Source: Stieleria bergensis (GTDB lineage: Bacteria > Planctomycetota > Planctomycetia > Pirellulales > Pirellulaceae). Taken from it: DNA of 64,000 bases. Positions 19,194 to 28,852 of this stretch are shown one piece after another. Each line of letters begins with the position of its first letter. Position 1 is the stretch's first letter. Where the stretch lies: the NCBI GenBank assembly GCA_007745635.1, contig CP036272.1, positions 2,845,124 to 2,909,123 of the forward strand, given 5' to 3'. The translations under genes were made by a program, and so were the position numbers. The notes under the pieces are model-generated. The model was not told the origin of the DNA, made no database searches, and was given only the letters and a program-made list of their open reading frames with translations.

Positions 19194-19679
19194 GTGCATT
19201 TATTGATCGATTCAGCCGAGACTGCAACTTGCCCCGGTGACGTTCTCGATGACCGTCTCTCGGACGGCACTTCAGAACCATTGCCACAGCAGATCGGTTT
19301 GTCGAATCAATCTGTCGAGCCCTTTCAGCCGGCATTGTTGCACCCCATCGTTCAAACGGCGATCCGAAGCGTGGCTTTGACCATGATTTTTTTATTGCTG
19401 TGGGGCGGCTCTCTCACGCTGATCGGCCAATCTAACCTGCCGACGGCTCCGACGTCACTCCCGGTGACGCGGTTGGATATCAATCGGGCGGAGCTGCAAG
19501 ACTGGGTGTTGATGCCAGGGATCGGCCCCATGACGGCCAAAAAGATCGTCGCCGATCGAAAGGCCAATGGCCCTTTCAACGCATTGGATGACTTGCAACG
19601 CGTGCCGGGGATCGGACCCAAGACCATCGAGCAACTCTCGCCCTACTGTGTCAGTTCAGCAACCGCGTTGGCACCCTAG
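19194..19679 (+). CDS. ComEA-like helix-hairpin-helix membrane protein
   Basis: 161 aa, GTG start. One membrane helix (VALTMIFLLLWGGSLTLIG, about 62-80) is followed by two helix-hairpin-helix motifs: MPGIGPMTAKKIVADRK and VPGIGPKTIEQLSPY. This is the build of ComEA-type DNA-binding proteins, which hold incoming DNA at the outer face of the membrane during uptake. The cytoplasmic N-terminal 60 residues have no recognisable fold. It is divergent from nadC. Uptake is not proven; no other competence gene is in the window. Confidence 0.8.
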   Translation: MHLLIDSAETATCPGDVLDDRLSDGTSEPLPQQIGLSNQSVEPFQPALLHPIVQTAIRSVALTMIFLLLWGGSLTLIGQSNLPTAPTSLPVTRLDINRAELQDWVLMPGIGPMTAKKIVADRKANGPFNALDDLQRVPGIGPKTIEQLSPYCVSSATALAP

Positions 19680-20016
19680 AGGGTGAGCAGTGGGCGACAG
19701 GTTTGGGGCTTTGGAGCTGCGGTCACAGTGGCCAACGCCAAACTCAGCGCAACAGGCCAGCGCAAGAGGCCGCGCTCAGCCCAGCGGAAGTGCTGCTCAG
19801 CCCAGCGGAAGTGCTGCTCAGCCCAGCGGGAGTGCTGGCTGGCTGAGCGATAGTGGGAGCATCAGAATCGGGCGCATGAGCGTTGCGGTGGAGCGTTAGC
19901 GGCGTTTTTGCGGCGATTTGTGCTCCCCGGCGGTAGGCCCCTTCGACGATCGGCATTGGCACGATAACCTATGGCCGTTTCAAACTGATTGTTTCCTCTC
20001 TGAAAATTGAATCGTT
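19680..20016. other. Intergenic region before ychF with a tandem repeat
   Basis: 337 bp holding a three-copy 21-bp direct repeat (19774-19836). The last 100 bp should contain the ychF promoter, but no site stands out. Confidence 0.5.
19774..19836. repeat. Tandem repeat, 3 x 21 bp
   Basis: Units at 19774-19794, 19795-19815 and 19816-19836 start gctcagcccagcgg; the third differs by one base (a to g). They are head to tail without spacers. Confidence 0.95.
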
Positions 20017-21108
20017 ATGGAAGCTGGGATCGTCGGATTGCCGAATGTCGGCAAGAGCACGCTGTTTAACGCGTTGACTCAATCACAATCGGCGCAAAGC
20101 GAGAACTACCCGTTTTGTACTATCGAACCCAATGAAGGCATCGTCAACGTTCCGGACGAACGTTTGGATCGGATCTGCAAGTACATTCCGCCTCAGAAAG
20201 TGATTCCTGCGGCGTTGAAACTTGTTGACATTGCTGGCATTGTCAAAGGAGCCAGCGATGGCGAAGGCTTGGGCAACAAGTTTCTCAGCCACATTCGCCA
20301 GGTAGACGCGATTGTCCAAGTGGTGCGTTGCTTCGAGGACCCTGACGTGATTCACGTCTCGGGAAACGTTGATCCATTGGCCGACATTGACACCATCGAA
20401 ACCGAGCTGGTTCTGGCGGATCTGCAGACGCTGGAAAACGCCATCTCCAAAGCCGAACGCTCCGCTCGCAGTGGCGACAAAGAGGCCAAGCTTCGGTTGG
20501 TAGCGATCGAGAAATGCAATGCGCACTTGGAGTCCGAGCAGCCGCTGCGAACGCTGCAATTGGCCGAAGCCGAGGCCAAGGCGATTCACAGTTTTGGCTT
20601 GATGACCGCCAAACCGATTTTGTACGTCGCCAACGTGGACGAAAACGATCTCGATGGCAAGGATCCGTTGGTCGATAAGGTGCGTGAGCACGCTGATAAA
20701 GTCGGTGCCAACGTGGTTTGTGTGAGCGCAAAACTGGAAGCCGAATTGGCCGAACTCGATGAAGCCGATCGAGAAGAAATGCTCGCCGATGTTGGATTGG
20801 AAGCGCCAGCGCTAAGCACGATCGCACAAGGGGCCTACAAAACGCTGGGGCTGCAAAGCTATTTCACAGCTGGCGAGAAAGAGGTCCGAGCATGGACCAT
20901 TCCGCTGGAGGCAACCGCACCGCAGGCCGCCGGGGTGATTCACACGGACTTTGAAAAAGGCTTCATTCGCTGCGAAGTTTACACTTTGGAAGACCTGGAA
21001 GCCTTCGGCAACGAGAAAGAAATTCGCCAAGCTGGTAAACTTCGTGTAGAGGGCAAAGACTACATCGTCCAAGACGGTGATATTTGCCATTTCCTACACA
21101 AGATTTGA
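20017..21108 (+). CDS. ychF: Ribosome-associated ATPase YchF (Obg family)
   Basis: 363 aa, full length. The P-loop is GLPNVGKST at residues 6-14, switch region [10 protein letters not shown] follows, and the usual G4 motif NKxD is replaced by NVDE, the mark of YchF proteins that prefer ATP. The C-terminal TGS-like domain ([21 protein letters not shown]) is intact. The protein binds ribosomes and is tied to redox stress responses in E. coli. It appears to be transcribed alone or with the membrane protein 67 bp downstream. Confidence 0.96.
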   Translation: MEAGIVGLPNVGKSTLFNALTQSQSAQSENYPFCTIEPNEGIVNVPDERLDRICKYIPPQKVIPAALKLVDIAGIVKGASDGEGLGNKFLSHIRQVDAIVQVVRCFEDPDVIHVSGNVDPLADIDTIETELVLADLQTLENAISKAERSARSGDKEAKLRLVAIEKCNAHLESEQPLRTLQLAEAEAKAIHSFGLMTAKPILYVANVDENDLDGKDPLVDKVREHADKVGANVVCVSAKLEAELAELDEADREEMLADVGLEAPALSTIAQGAYKTLGLQSYFTAGEKEVRAWTIPLEATAPQAAGVIHTDFEKGFIRCEVYTLEDLEAFGNEKEIRQAGKLRVEGKDYIVQDGDICHFLHKI

Positions 21109-21175
21109 TCTCTTGGTGACGTGATTTTGTCACGCCCCGCTGTGCTTAGGCAGTCTTCCTTTTACATCCAAGCTC

Positions 21176-21835
21176 ATGAATAAAATGTGGATTCCAGTCC
21201 TTTTTGCTCTCGGTACAGCTCTGTTTTGGGGCTGTTATGGGCCAACAATCGGTAATGCTCAGTCGCCTCGCGTTGATGGCAAGCCCTTGATGTCACCCGA
21301 TGGATGGTCGCCGTTTAAACCCTATGTCTTCATCGGCATCGCCTATCTGGTCATCGCCGTGGGCGGTGGTTTGCTGATGATGAAATTAAAAGGGGACAAC
21401 ATGTCCTACTCGGCACCGGTTCCCGGCGTCGAGGGAATAACGCACTTCTCGCCCGCCAAATGGGGTTTTCTGGCCGGATCGCTCGGCGCTTTGGGAGCCC
21501 TTTGTTTGACCACGGCCATGATGACCAGTCGCGGCAATGCGCTGTTGGTCATGCCGATTGTGTTTGGCGGAGCGGTCTCGGTGACCGCCATCGTCTCGAT
21601 TCTCAAATTGCGTTCGCATGGATCGGTCGAGATTCACCCGGTGTTGTGGGTCGGCATGGCACTGACCGTGGCCGGAGTGGTCTTGGTGGCCATGTACACG
21701 CCCCACGGTCATGGGGCGGCAAAGCCCAAAGCGGATGCGGAGGCTAGTGTCACGTCCAGCGTGACTGCACCCGCCACGGATCTGTCTGATCAGAAAACCG
21801 CGATTGATGACGGCGAAACGACTCTAGACGTTTAG
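21176..21835 (+). CDS. EamA/DMT-like small membrane protein
   Basis: 219 aa with about five membrane helices: residues 5-22, 52-70, 100-120, 122-142 and 158-178. Spacing and Gly/Ala-rich helices resemble half of an EamA-type drug/metabolite transporter, but the protein is short and the match is by general character only. The C-terminal 40 residues are soluble and Ala/Asp/Thr-rich. It sits 8 bp before the next gene, so the two are likely co-transcribed. Substrate and direction are unknown. Confidence 0.65.
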   Translation: MNKMWIPVLFALGTALFWGCYGPTIGNAQSPRVDGKPLMSPDGWSPFKPYVFIGIAYLVIAVGGGLLMMKLKGDNMSYSAPVPGVEGITHFSPAKWGFLAGSLGALGALCLTTAMMTSRGNALLVMPIVFGGAVSVTAIVSILKLRSHGSVEIHPVLWVGMALTVAGVVLVAMYTPHGHGAAKPKADAEASVTSSVTAPATDLSDQKTAIDDGETTLDV

Positions 21836-21843
21836 TCACGCAA

Positions 21844-22245
21844 ATGCCTGAGAATTCAATGGCCAGTGCTGAAACTGCTTCGAACCTCCCTTCCCCGCTT
21901 GATCAGGTGCGCGCCATCGATCAGCAGGTGGCGCATTTGTGGATGGTCAGGACGTTTCTAAAGCATGCCGACGAATCTGAGGATGACGAAGAATTGCGCA
22001 GCGTCGTCAGGGACATCTACGATTTCATCCTCGCGGTTGGACCGGTGGACGATGTTGACAATCCGGCGGTCTACATGAAGATGGCCAAGAAGAAATTGAC
22101 CAAGCTGCGTAAAGCCACTGAGCTGTACGAAGAGATTCAGCCAGAGGTCAGCGGGCACACGAACTTTGTGATGGCGGCTAAATCATTGCGTTTGGCGCTC
22201 AATGCCATCTCTCAGATCATCAAACCAGCCAACGCGGCCTCTTAA
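21844..22245 (+). CDS. Small helical hypothetical protein
   Basis: 133 aa, predicted almost entirely alpha-helical (DQQVAHLWMVRTFLKHADES, MKMAKKKLTKLRKATELYEE). It has no signal peptide and I do not recognise the family. An internal ATG at 21859 is an equally good start. It lies between the EamA-like gene (8 bp) and the sugar-binding-like gene (35 bp), in what looks like one operon. Codon use matches the neighbours, so it is very likely real. Confidence 0.7.
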   Translation: MPENSMASAETASNLPSPLDQVRAIDQQVAHLWMVRTFLKHADESEDDEELRSVVRDIYDFILAVGPVDDVDNPAVYMKMAKKKLTKLRKATELYEEIQPEVSGHTNFVMAAKSLRLALNAISQIIKPANAAS

Positions 22246-22280
22246 AGTCAACCTCACCGACGGGACCTTGCGAGACACTC

Positions 22281-22961
22281 ATGGAGGACGCTTTGGACGA
22301 TCCGGATAAACTCGATCGGTTGATCGATCCAACGATGTTGTTTCGTTTCGAGATCGACATCCGATCCTGCGATGCTGTTTGGTCCACGAAAGGGATTTGT
22401 CTGGATGAGTCCTATCGGATTCCAACCTTCGGTTCGCTAGCCGATCGACAAGTGTTTGCCGACCTGCGATTGGGGTGGAGTGAAAAAGGATTGGCGTTCT
22501 TTTTAAGCGTCCGTGGCAAGAAACAACTGCCCTGGTGTCGCGAAACGCGACTGGAGGAAAGTGACGGACTGAGGCTTTGGATTGACACCCGTTGCAGTCC
22601 TAGCATCCACCGGGCAACCAAGTATTGCCAACAGTTTGCCTTTCTGCCCAGCGGCACGGGGCCCGGACGGCAGCGACCGGTGGCAACCATGGTCAATATT
22701 CCTCGCGCACTATCGACACCTAAGCCGGCACCGCCGGACCGGCTTAGCATTCGAGCGACGGCCAAGCAGGATGGATATGAGCTGTCCGGTTTTATCGCCG
22801 CTCAAGCGCTAACCGGTTATGATCCAACGCAGCAACCACGTGTTTCACTGCACTATCAAGTGAACGATCGTGAGTTCGGCTTGCAGACTCTGGGGCTAGC
22901 CGATGACTATCCGGTGGATTCCGATCCCGCACTGTGGTCGGAAGCGAATCTGATCGTGTAG
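22281..22961 (+). CDS. CBM9-like / DOMON-like hypothetical protein
   Basis: 226 aa, cytoplasmic by sequence (no signal peptide). A beta-rich pattern with FADLRLGWSEKGLAFFLSV followed by SDGLRLWIDTRCSP resembles carbohydrate-binding family 9-like domains found in many planctomycete proteins. The assignment is by resemblance only. It is the last of three closely spaced plus-strand genes after ychF. Confidence 0.6.
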   Translation: MEDALDDPDKLDRLIDPTMLFRFEIDIRSCDAVWSTKGICLDESYRIPTFGSLADRQVFADLRLGWSEKGLAFFLSVRGKKQLPWCRETRLEESDGLRLWIDTRCSPSIHRATKYCQQFAFLPSGTGPGRQRPVATMVNIPRALSTPKPAPPDRLSIRATAKQDGYELSGFIAAQALTGYDPTQQPRVSLHYQVNDREFGLQTLGLADDYPVDSDPALWSEANLIV

Positions 22962-23108
22962 TGCCTGCGATTCGCCGGGCAGGGGCTCTTCGACTTGCCA
23001 GCTCGTCTGTTTCGCGTGTCAGCCCCACATGCGCTGATTGCAGATTACAATAGCCGCTGCGCTCCCCCTGCCGTTTGCCTTGGCTCGCTCCCCACCCAGA
23101 GGCTTCTT

Positions 23109-25277
23109 GTGACGATTGTATCTCGACGCCCATTCGCGGCGTTCTGTTTGCTTCCTTGGCGGCTCTGTCTTGGGCTGCTTGTTTCGTGGACGATTCTGAC
23201 TGCACCCGTTGTGGCTGATGGTCCGGCCGACAATCAAACGGAGAGCGTGCGTCCCATTCCGCCGCCAGGCATTGAGATCGAATCCAGTGAGTTACAGTCG
23301 CTGACCGACGCTTGCCAGCAGCTGCGCGACCGCTGGACGGATGTTTTAGCGCAGGCGGCAAAGGCCGCTAAACAAGGCAACAAATGGCAGCAACAGCAAA
23401 GCCAGCAGCGACTGGCGGATCTGCGTTCTTTAGAGTGCGAGATCTTGGTGTTCCCGCGTGCCGTCGAGATGGCGATTGAGCTGAACCAGTTTTATCGGGA
23501 ACAAGACGCTCAGTCTGCTCGTGAACTGTTGACACTTGCCCAACAGCGCATCGATCGAGCGGTCGACGAGGCTTCCTGGCAGACGGTGGTCGGTTTGTCC
23601 ACTGAAACGGGGCCGCAGCAACTTCTGGTCGGTGGTTTTCGATCCGAACTGGATGGTTCTTACCAACCTTATGCGGTGGTGATTCCGGCAGGCTATGCGG
23701 CGCATGATGCGCGGCCGCGACGTCTGGACCTGTGGTTTCATGGTCGCGGTGAAAAGCTTAGTGAGTTGGCATTTTTAACCAATGGCCAGCGCTCGGCGGG
23801 TCAGTACACTCCGGCCGATACGTTGGTGCTGCACCCGTATGGTCGTTACAGCAATGCGTTTAAGTTTGCTGGTGAGATCGATGTGATGGAGGCCTTGGAG
23901 TACGTGTCGTCTAGGCTTCCCGTCGATGATTCTAGGATCAGCGCACGTGGCTTCTCCATGGGCGGTGCCGCCTGCTGGCAGATTGCGACGCACTATTCTG
24001 ATCGCTTCTTTGCCGCCAATCCCGGCGCTGGCTTCAGCGAAACACCGCTGTTTCTAAAATCGTTTCAGGGCGAAGATTTGAGCGGAACGCCGGACTATCA
24101 AGTCAAACTCTGGCGCTGGTATGACAATCCCTTTTGGGCACGCAATCTGATCAATTGCCCGACCGTCGCATACAGCGGGGAAATCGATCGACAGAAACAG
24201 GCCGCCGATGTGATGCAATCAGTCTTGGCCGACGAAGGCATTGCCTTGAGACATGTGATTGGCCCGCAAACAGGGCATAAGATCCATGCGGATTCGAAGG
24301 TTGAAATCGAAGCCAGGATGGCTGCTCTGGCCGCAAATGCCGCCGCTCAGGTTCCCTTGCGTGTGGAGTTGACGACACAGATGTTGCGTTATCATCGCAT
24401 GCACTGGTTGGACGTCCAGGGGCTTGATCAGCACTGGGAAACCGCCAGTGTTGTGGGACAGTTGAACTGGGATCAAGCTCAACCACGCATTGCCGTTCGC
24501 ACCGGCAACGTGAACCATCTGAATTTGCGTTTTGAGGCGGGGCAGTGGCTAGGGAATTATCCCAGCCAGCCGATCATTGAGATCGATGGTGATCAAGTGG
24601 CCGGACCGACGGTCCACTCTGATCGCTCGTACGAAATTCAGTTGGTCAAATCCAGCCGGGGTTGGGCCATCGCGGAGGCCTCCGACGCAATTCGCAAACG
24701 TCCCGGTTTACAGGGGCCCATTGACGATGCATTCATGAGCTCGTTCGTGTTTGTCTTGCCCGATGAAGCCGATACCAGCAGTGCGGTTGGCAAGTGGGTT
24801 CAGCACGAGGCCGAGCATGCACAGGTCCACTGGCGCAAACATTATCGCGGTGATGTTCGCGCGATCAAGGCATCAGAGCTCACTCCGCAGCACGTTGCCG
24901 ATCATCACTTGATCTTATTTGGAACTCCCGAAACCAACACTGTGATCAAAGATGTCATTGGAAAGTTGCCCGTTCGGTGGGATGCCGATGGCGTGCAGGT
25001 TGGCAAGCAAGCGTTTGCTGGAGCAGACAACGCGTTGGTTTTGATTTCACCGAACCCTGCCAATCCAGAGCGTTATGTGGTCTTCAACAGTGGATTCACT
25101 TTTCGCGAATACGATTATTTGAACAACGCGCGACAGACTCCCAAGCTTCCTGATTGGGCGGTGATTGACACGACTCAGCCGATCACTTCGCGTGGTCCCA
25201 GCGGAGTTCTGAAAGCTGACTTTTTTGACGAAGCTTGGCAACCGCGTTCGTTCATACCTTCTCTTCCTCGGCAATGA
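23109..25277 (+). CDS. Secreted alpha/beta-hydrolase (prolyl-oligopeptidase-like)
   Basis: 722 aa from the GTG at 23109, chosen because it begins a signal peptide (hydrophobic core [20 protein letters not shown], then APVVADG); the frame is open back to 22995. An N-terminal helical part (about 50-130) precedes an alpha/beta-hydrolase: [10 protein letters not shown] oxyanion region, nucleophile motif [12 protein letters not shown] (G-x-S-x-G), and a likely His in [10 protein letters not shown]. The C-terminal 280 residues are beta-rich. Substrate is unknown; an esterase or peptidase acting in the periplasm is likely. Its stop lies 35 bp before the first sulfatase, suggesting a polysaccharide-processing operon. 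Confidence 0.78.
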   Translation: MTIVSRRPFAAFCLLPWRLCLGLLVSWTILTAPVVADGPADNQTESVRPIPPPGIEIESSELQSLTDACQQLRDRWTDVLAQAAKAAKQGNKWQQQQSQQRLADLRSLECEILVFPRAVEMAIELNQFYREQDAQSARELLTLAQQRIDRAVDEASWQTVVGLSTETGPQQLLVGGFRSELDGSYQPYAVVIPAGYAAHDARPRRLDLWFHGRGEKLSELAFLTNGQRSAGQYTPADTLVLHPYGRYSNAFKFAGEIDVMEALEYVSSRLPVDDSRISARGFSMGGAACWQIATHYSDRFFAANPGAGFSETPLFLKSFQGEDLSGTPDYQVKLWRWYDNPFWARNLINCPTVAYSGEIDRQKQAADVMQSVLADEGIALRHVIGPQTGHKIHADSKVEIEARMAALAANAAAQVPLRVELTTQMLRYHRMHWLDVQGLDQHWETASVVGQLNWDQAQPRIAVRTGNVNHLNLRFEAGQWLGNYPSQPIIEIDGDQVAGPTVHSDRSYEIQLVKSSRGWAIAEASDAIRKRPGLQGPIDDAFMSSFVFVLPDEADTSSAVGKWVQHEAEHAQVHWRKHYRGDVRAIKASELTPQHVADHHLILFGTPETNTVIKDVIGKLPVRWDADGVQVGKQAFAGADNALVLISPNPANPERYVVFNSGFTFREYDYLNNARQTPKLPDWAVIDTTQPITSRGPSGVLKADFFDEAWQPRSFIPSLPRQ

Positions 25278-25312
25278 TGTTTCCTTTCCCCTTTTTCGAT
25301 GGAGCCAAATCG

Positions 25313-26905
25313 ATGGCCCAGTGTTTTGACCGCTTTCCCGCCGTCGTTGGCGTTTGCTTGTTGTTGGTGTTCAGTTCTTTTGGGAACGTTGCCGCTGATG
25401 TTGACGAAACTTCGGGGCGACCGAATATTTTGTTTGCCATCGCTGATGATTGGTCTTACGGACATGCCAGTGCCTACGGTTGTCCTTGGGTGAATACACC
25501 AAGCTTCGATCGGCTGGCCAAAGAAGGCTTGCTGTTTCGCAATGCCTACACGCCCAATGCTAAGTGTGCCCCGTCGCGTGCGATCATTCTGACAGGGCGT
25601 TACTCCTGGCAATTGGAAGAAGCAGCAAACCATCAATGTGTGTTCCCTGCCAAATTTGGTGGTTTCATGGAACGGCTAGCGGCCGATGGATACAACGCTG
25701 GATACACTGGAAAAGGTTGGGGACCGGGAACAGCGAATGATCGCAGCGGGAAGCGTCGTTTGATCACCGGCGTGTCCTATTCCAAACGAAAAGCCAAGCC
25801 ACCGACCAAGGCGATTTCCAACAATGATTACGCTGCCAACTTCAGCGACTTTCTGGATCAGGCTCCCAAAGATCAGCCCTGGGTGTTCTGGTACGGAACA
25901 ACGGAACCGCATCGTGGCTACGAAGAAGGCTCTGGTTTAGCGGCCGGCAAGAAGCTTTCGGACATCGATCATGTTCCCAGCTATTGGCCGGATAACGACA
26001 CGATCCGCAGTGACATGTTGGATTATGCCATCGAGGTGGAACACTTTGACAATCATCTTGGCCGGATTCTGAAACACTTGGAGGCCAGCGGGCAGCTTGA
26101 GAACACCTTGATCGTCGCCACCAGTGATCATGGCATGCCGTTCCCACGCGCCAAAGGTCAAGCTTACGACGAATCCAATCACATTCCCTTGGCGATTCGG
26201 TGGCCCCAGGGGATTGCACACCCGGGGCGGGTCGTAGAGGACTTTGTTGATTTCGCTGGGATCGCACCAACGTTCTTGAAAGCAGCGGGTGTCAAAACGT
26301 TAGCACCGATCATGCAGCCGACCTCAGGCAAGGACTTGTTTGACGTGTTCGCTGCCGATGGTCCTGTCGCGAACCGCGAATACGTGTTGGTTGGCAAAGA
26401 ACGCCATGATGTTGGCCGGCCGATGACGACGGGGTATCCGATTCGAGGGATTCGTCGTGGTGATTGGTTGTACTTGCGAAACTTCCAAACCGATCGTTGG
26501 CCGATTGGCAATCCCGAAACAGGCTACCTAAACTGTGACGGTGGGGCGACGAAAACAGAAATCTTGCAAATGCGCCGCGATGGTGTGGCGTCAACCTACT
26601 GGCAACAATGCTTCGGAAAACGTCCCCAGGTTGAACTGTACCATGTGGGCAAAGATCCTGATTGCGTCGTCAACTTGGCCCAGGATCCCAAGCACGCCGA
26701 GACCCTGGCGGCATTGCAGCAGCAAATGGAATCACAACTCAAGGCTCAGGGTGATCCAAGAATCAATGGCAACGGCGACATCTTTGATCAGTACCAGAAT
26801 GTTTCGGACAAGGAATTCAATTACTATGAAAGTTACATGTCTGGCAATAAACGACGCACCGGTTGGGTTCGTCCAACGGACTTCGAGGACAAACCGCTTG
26901 ACTGA
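25313..26905 (+). CDS. Secreted sulfatase 1 (CAPSR type)
   Basis: 530 aa from the ATG at 25313, giving a signal peptide ([19 protein letters not shown]); the open frame starts 26 codons earlier. Metal-binding Asp-Asp is in [13 protein letters not shown] and the formylglycine motif is CAPSR with Cys85, followed by TGRYSWQLE. The distal metal site is [14 protein letters not shown]. This is a type I sulfatase, probably acting on a sulfated glycan in the periplasm or outside; it needs a formylglycine-generating enzyme encoded elsewhere. First of four consecutive sulfatases on this strand. Confidence 0.93.
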   Translation: MAQCFDRFPAVVGVCLLLVFSSFGNVAADVDETSGRPNILFAIADDWSYGHASAYGCPWVNTPSFDRLAKEGLLFRNAYTPNAKCAPSRAIILTGRYSWQLEEAANHQCVFPAKFGGFMERLAADGYNAGYTGKGWGPGTANDRSGKRRLITGVSYSKRKAKPPTKAISNNDYAANFSDFLDQAPKDQPWVFWYGTTEPHRGYEEGSGLAAGKKLSDIDHVPSYWPDNDTIRSDMLDYAIEVEHFDNHLGRILKHLEASGQLENTLIVATSDHGMPFPRAKGQAYDESNHIPLAIRWPQGIAHPGRVVEDFVDFAGIAPTFLKAAGVKTLAPIMQPTSGKDLFDVFAADGPVANREYVLVGKERHDVGRPMTTGYPIRGIRRGDWLYLRNFQTDRWPIGNPETGYLNCDGGATKTEILQMRRDGVASTYWQQCFGKRPQVELYHVGKDPDCVVNLAQDPKHAETLAALQQQMESQLKAQGDPRINGNGDIFDQYQNVSDKEFNYYESYMSGNKRRTGWVRPTDFEDKPLD

Positions 26906-27017
26906 CCTGCATCGCTAGGACGGTTCATTGATTGCCAACGCCGCTGGTGTTTCCAGCGGACGCCACCTCAGCGAGTGAGTGGCGAGACTTTTCAACTTTA
27001 TCTCTACTGCCAACAAC

Positions 27018-28829
27018 ATGAAACACTTTGCAACTGCCCTGCTCTGCGGTTTGACGCTGGCTTGGATCTCCACGGTCACTGCGGATCAGAAACCGAACGT
27101 TTTGATCATCACCGTGGACGACATGAGCTGTGACTCCGTCGGTGCCTTCGGGTGCGAGCTCGCTGAAACAACACCGACGATTGATGCACTGGCAGCGTCA
27201 GGCATGCGGTTTCATTATGCTCACGTCCAGGTGGGCAACTGCTTTCCATCACGCAACGTCATGTTTAGCGGCCGGTATCCTCATAACACCGGTGTGGAAG
27301 GTTTCTATCAGGTGCGAGACACTCAATACGCGCACTTGGTCGACGCGATGAAAGACGCTGGATACTACGTTGCGATTCGTGGCAAAGTCACCCATAGCAC
27401 GCCTTATCAGCCTTACGCTTGGGATCAAGATCTGACCATCATCGATGGCCAGAAACAACACATCAAGAACGCGGATTCCTACTATCGGTCCACCAAGTTG
27501 GGCATCCAGTCTGCCGCCGAAGCTAACAAGCCGTTCTGTATCAACGTCAATGTTTCTGATCCGCACAAGCCGTTCTACGCGATGTCGTCAAAAGGCCAAG
27601 TCGTCAAGGATGACAACGTGCCGTCAAAAATCTTCACGGCAGACGAGGTACCCATTCCGGGCTTCCTGTTTGATCATCCCGATGTCCGCAAAGAGTTGGC
27701 GCATTATTATTCGTCGGTGCGTCGTGCAGATGATTGCGTTGCCGCTGTTTTGAAAGCTTTGCATGAAGCTGGCAATGAAAAAGACACGGTCGTGTTCTTC
27801 TTGTCCGATCATGGCATGCCGTTGCCGTTCGCCAAAACCGCTTTGTGGCATCACAGCACGCGGACACCGTGGATCGTTCGTTGGCCGGGGGTGACGACGG
27901 CTGGCAGCGTCGATAGGCAGCACATGATCAGTGCCGTGGATTTGATGCCAACTCTGTTGGACATTTTGGACCTTCCCGCGCCAAACGCATTCGATGGCAG
28001 TTCGTTTAAGCCACTGCTAGAAGGCGGTGCGCAACCGGGACGCGACGTCGTTTACAAGGTCTACAATGAAAACTCCGGTGGGAATCGCAGTCCCATGCGC
28101 AGCGTCGAAACCAAACGGTTTGGATACATCTTCAATCCTTGGTCGGACGGCAAGCGGATTTTCAAAACGGCCACGCAAGGCACGATGTCGTACCGAGCGA
28201 TGCGAACCGTCGCGTCATCCGATCCCGTGGTCGCGGCTCGATTGCAACACTTCAATCACAATGTTTTGGAGGAGTTCTACGATTACCAAGCGGATCCTGA
28301 CGCGCTTCACAACTTGATCGATGATCCACAGTATCAGAAAGAAATCGAAGAATTGCGAGCAGAGATGCGTCGCTTCATGGTCGAAACAAATGATCCGATC
28401 CTAGCTGCCTTTGATAAGCGACATGATCTGGCCGCGGTCAGTGCGTATGTTGATCAAGTCCAAGCCGAATCGGATGCGCGTCGCGCCAGGAAACGCACCA
28501 ACAAATCGCCTCAGCAAGACGACAGCCTGTTTCGTTTGGTCGTCCCCAAACAGGTTCAGGCCGGTCAGGCCGTGCTGGTCAAGATTCGGCACACTCTTCC
28601 CAAGGCCATGGCGGAGCAGCAATTCCATGTCACCCTGAAGAACGGTGACGGTGGCAGGGTCGAGCGAATCGTCAAGACCGCGAGTGGCGACGGCGTGCTA
28701 GAGATTGAATTCGATGTCCCCGCGAATCTTAAAACAAAGTCGGTTGTGGTCTCCGCGTTCGTTGGCCCTGAATATGGCAAGCATCACCTGCATCGGACCA
28801 AGGGTGGGATCGCAGTGACACAACCTTGA
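27018..28829 (+). CDS. Secreted sulfatase 2 (CFPSR type)
   Basis: 603 aa from the ATG at 27018 (signal peptide MKHFATALLCGLTLAWISTV, then TAD). VLIITVDDMSCD holds the metal Asp pair; the active-site motif is CFPSR with Cys75, followed by SGRYPHNTG, and FLSDHGMPLPFAKTALWHH is the second metal site. This looks like the iduronate-2-sulfatase-like branch. After the catalytic part, the C-terminal 110 or so residues (from about 495) form a separate beta-rich domain. It lies 112 bp after sulfatase 1. Confidence 0.93.
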   Translation: MKHFATALLCGLTLAWISTVTADQKPNVLIITVDDMSCDSVGAFGCELAETTPTIDALAASGMRFHYAHVQVGNCFPSRNVMFSGRYPHNTGVEGFYQVRDTQYAHLVDAMKDAGYYVAIRGKVTHSTPYQPYAWDQDLTIIDGQKQHIKNADSYYRSTKLGIQSAAEANKPFCINVNVSDPHKPFYAMSSKGQVVKDDNVPSKIFTADEVPIPGFLFDHPDVRKELAHYYSSVRRADDCVAAVLKALHEAGNEKDTVVFFLSDHGMPLPFAKTALWHHSTRTPWIVRWPGVTTAGSVDRQHMISAVDLMPTLLDILDLPAPNAFDGSSFKPLLEGGAQPGRDVVYKVYNENSGGNRSPMRSVETKRFGYIFNPWSDGKRIFKTATQGTMSYRAMRTVASSDPVVAARLQHFNHNVLEEFYDYQADPDALHNLIDDPQYQKEIEELRAEMRRFMVETNDPILAAFDKRHDLAAVSAYVDQVQAESDARRARKRTNKSPQQDDSLFRLVVPKQVQAGQAVLVKIRHTLPKAMAEQQFHVTLKNGDGGRVERIVKTASGDGVLEIEFDVPANLKTKSVVVSAFVGPEYGKHHLHRTKGGIAVTQP

Positions 28830-28852
28830 GCATTTAAGATGAAGGATTCAAA

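Noticed and set aside
21112-21135. Rho-independent terminator after ychF
   Set aside because: gtgac and gtcac can pair, but the stem is only 5 bp and no T-tract follows.
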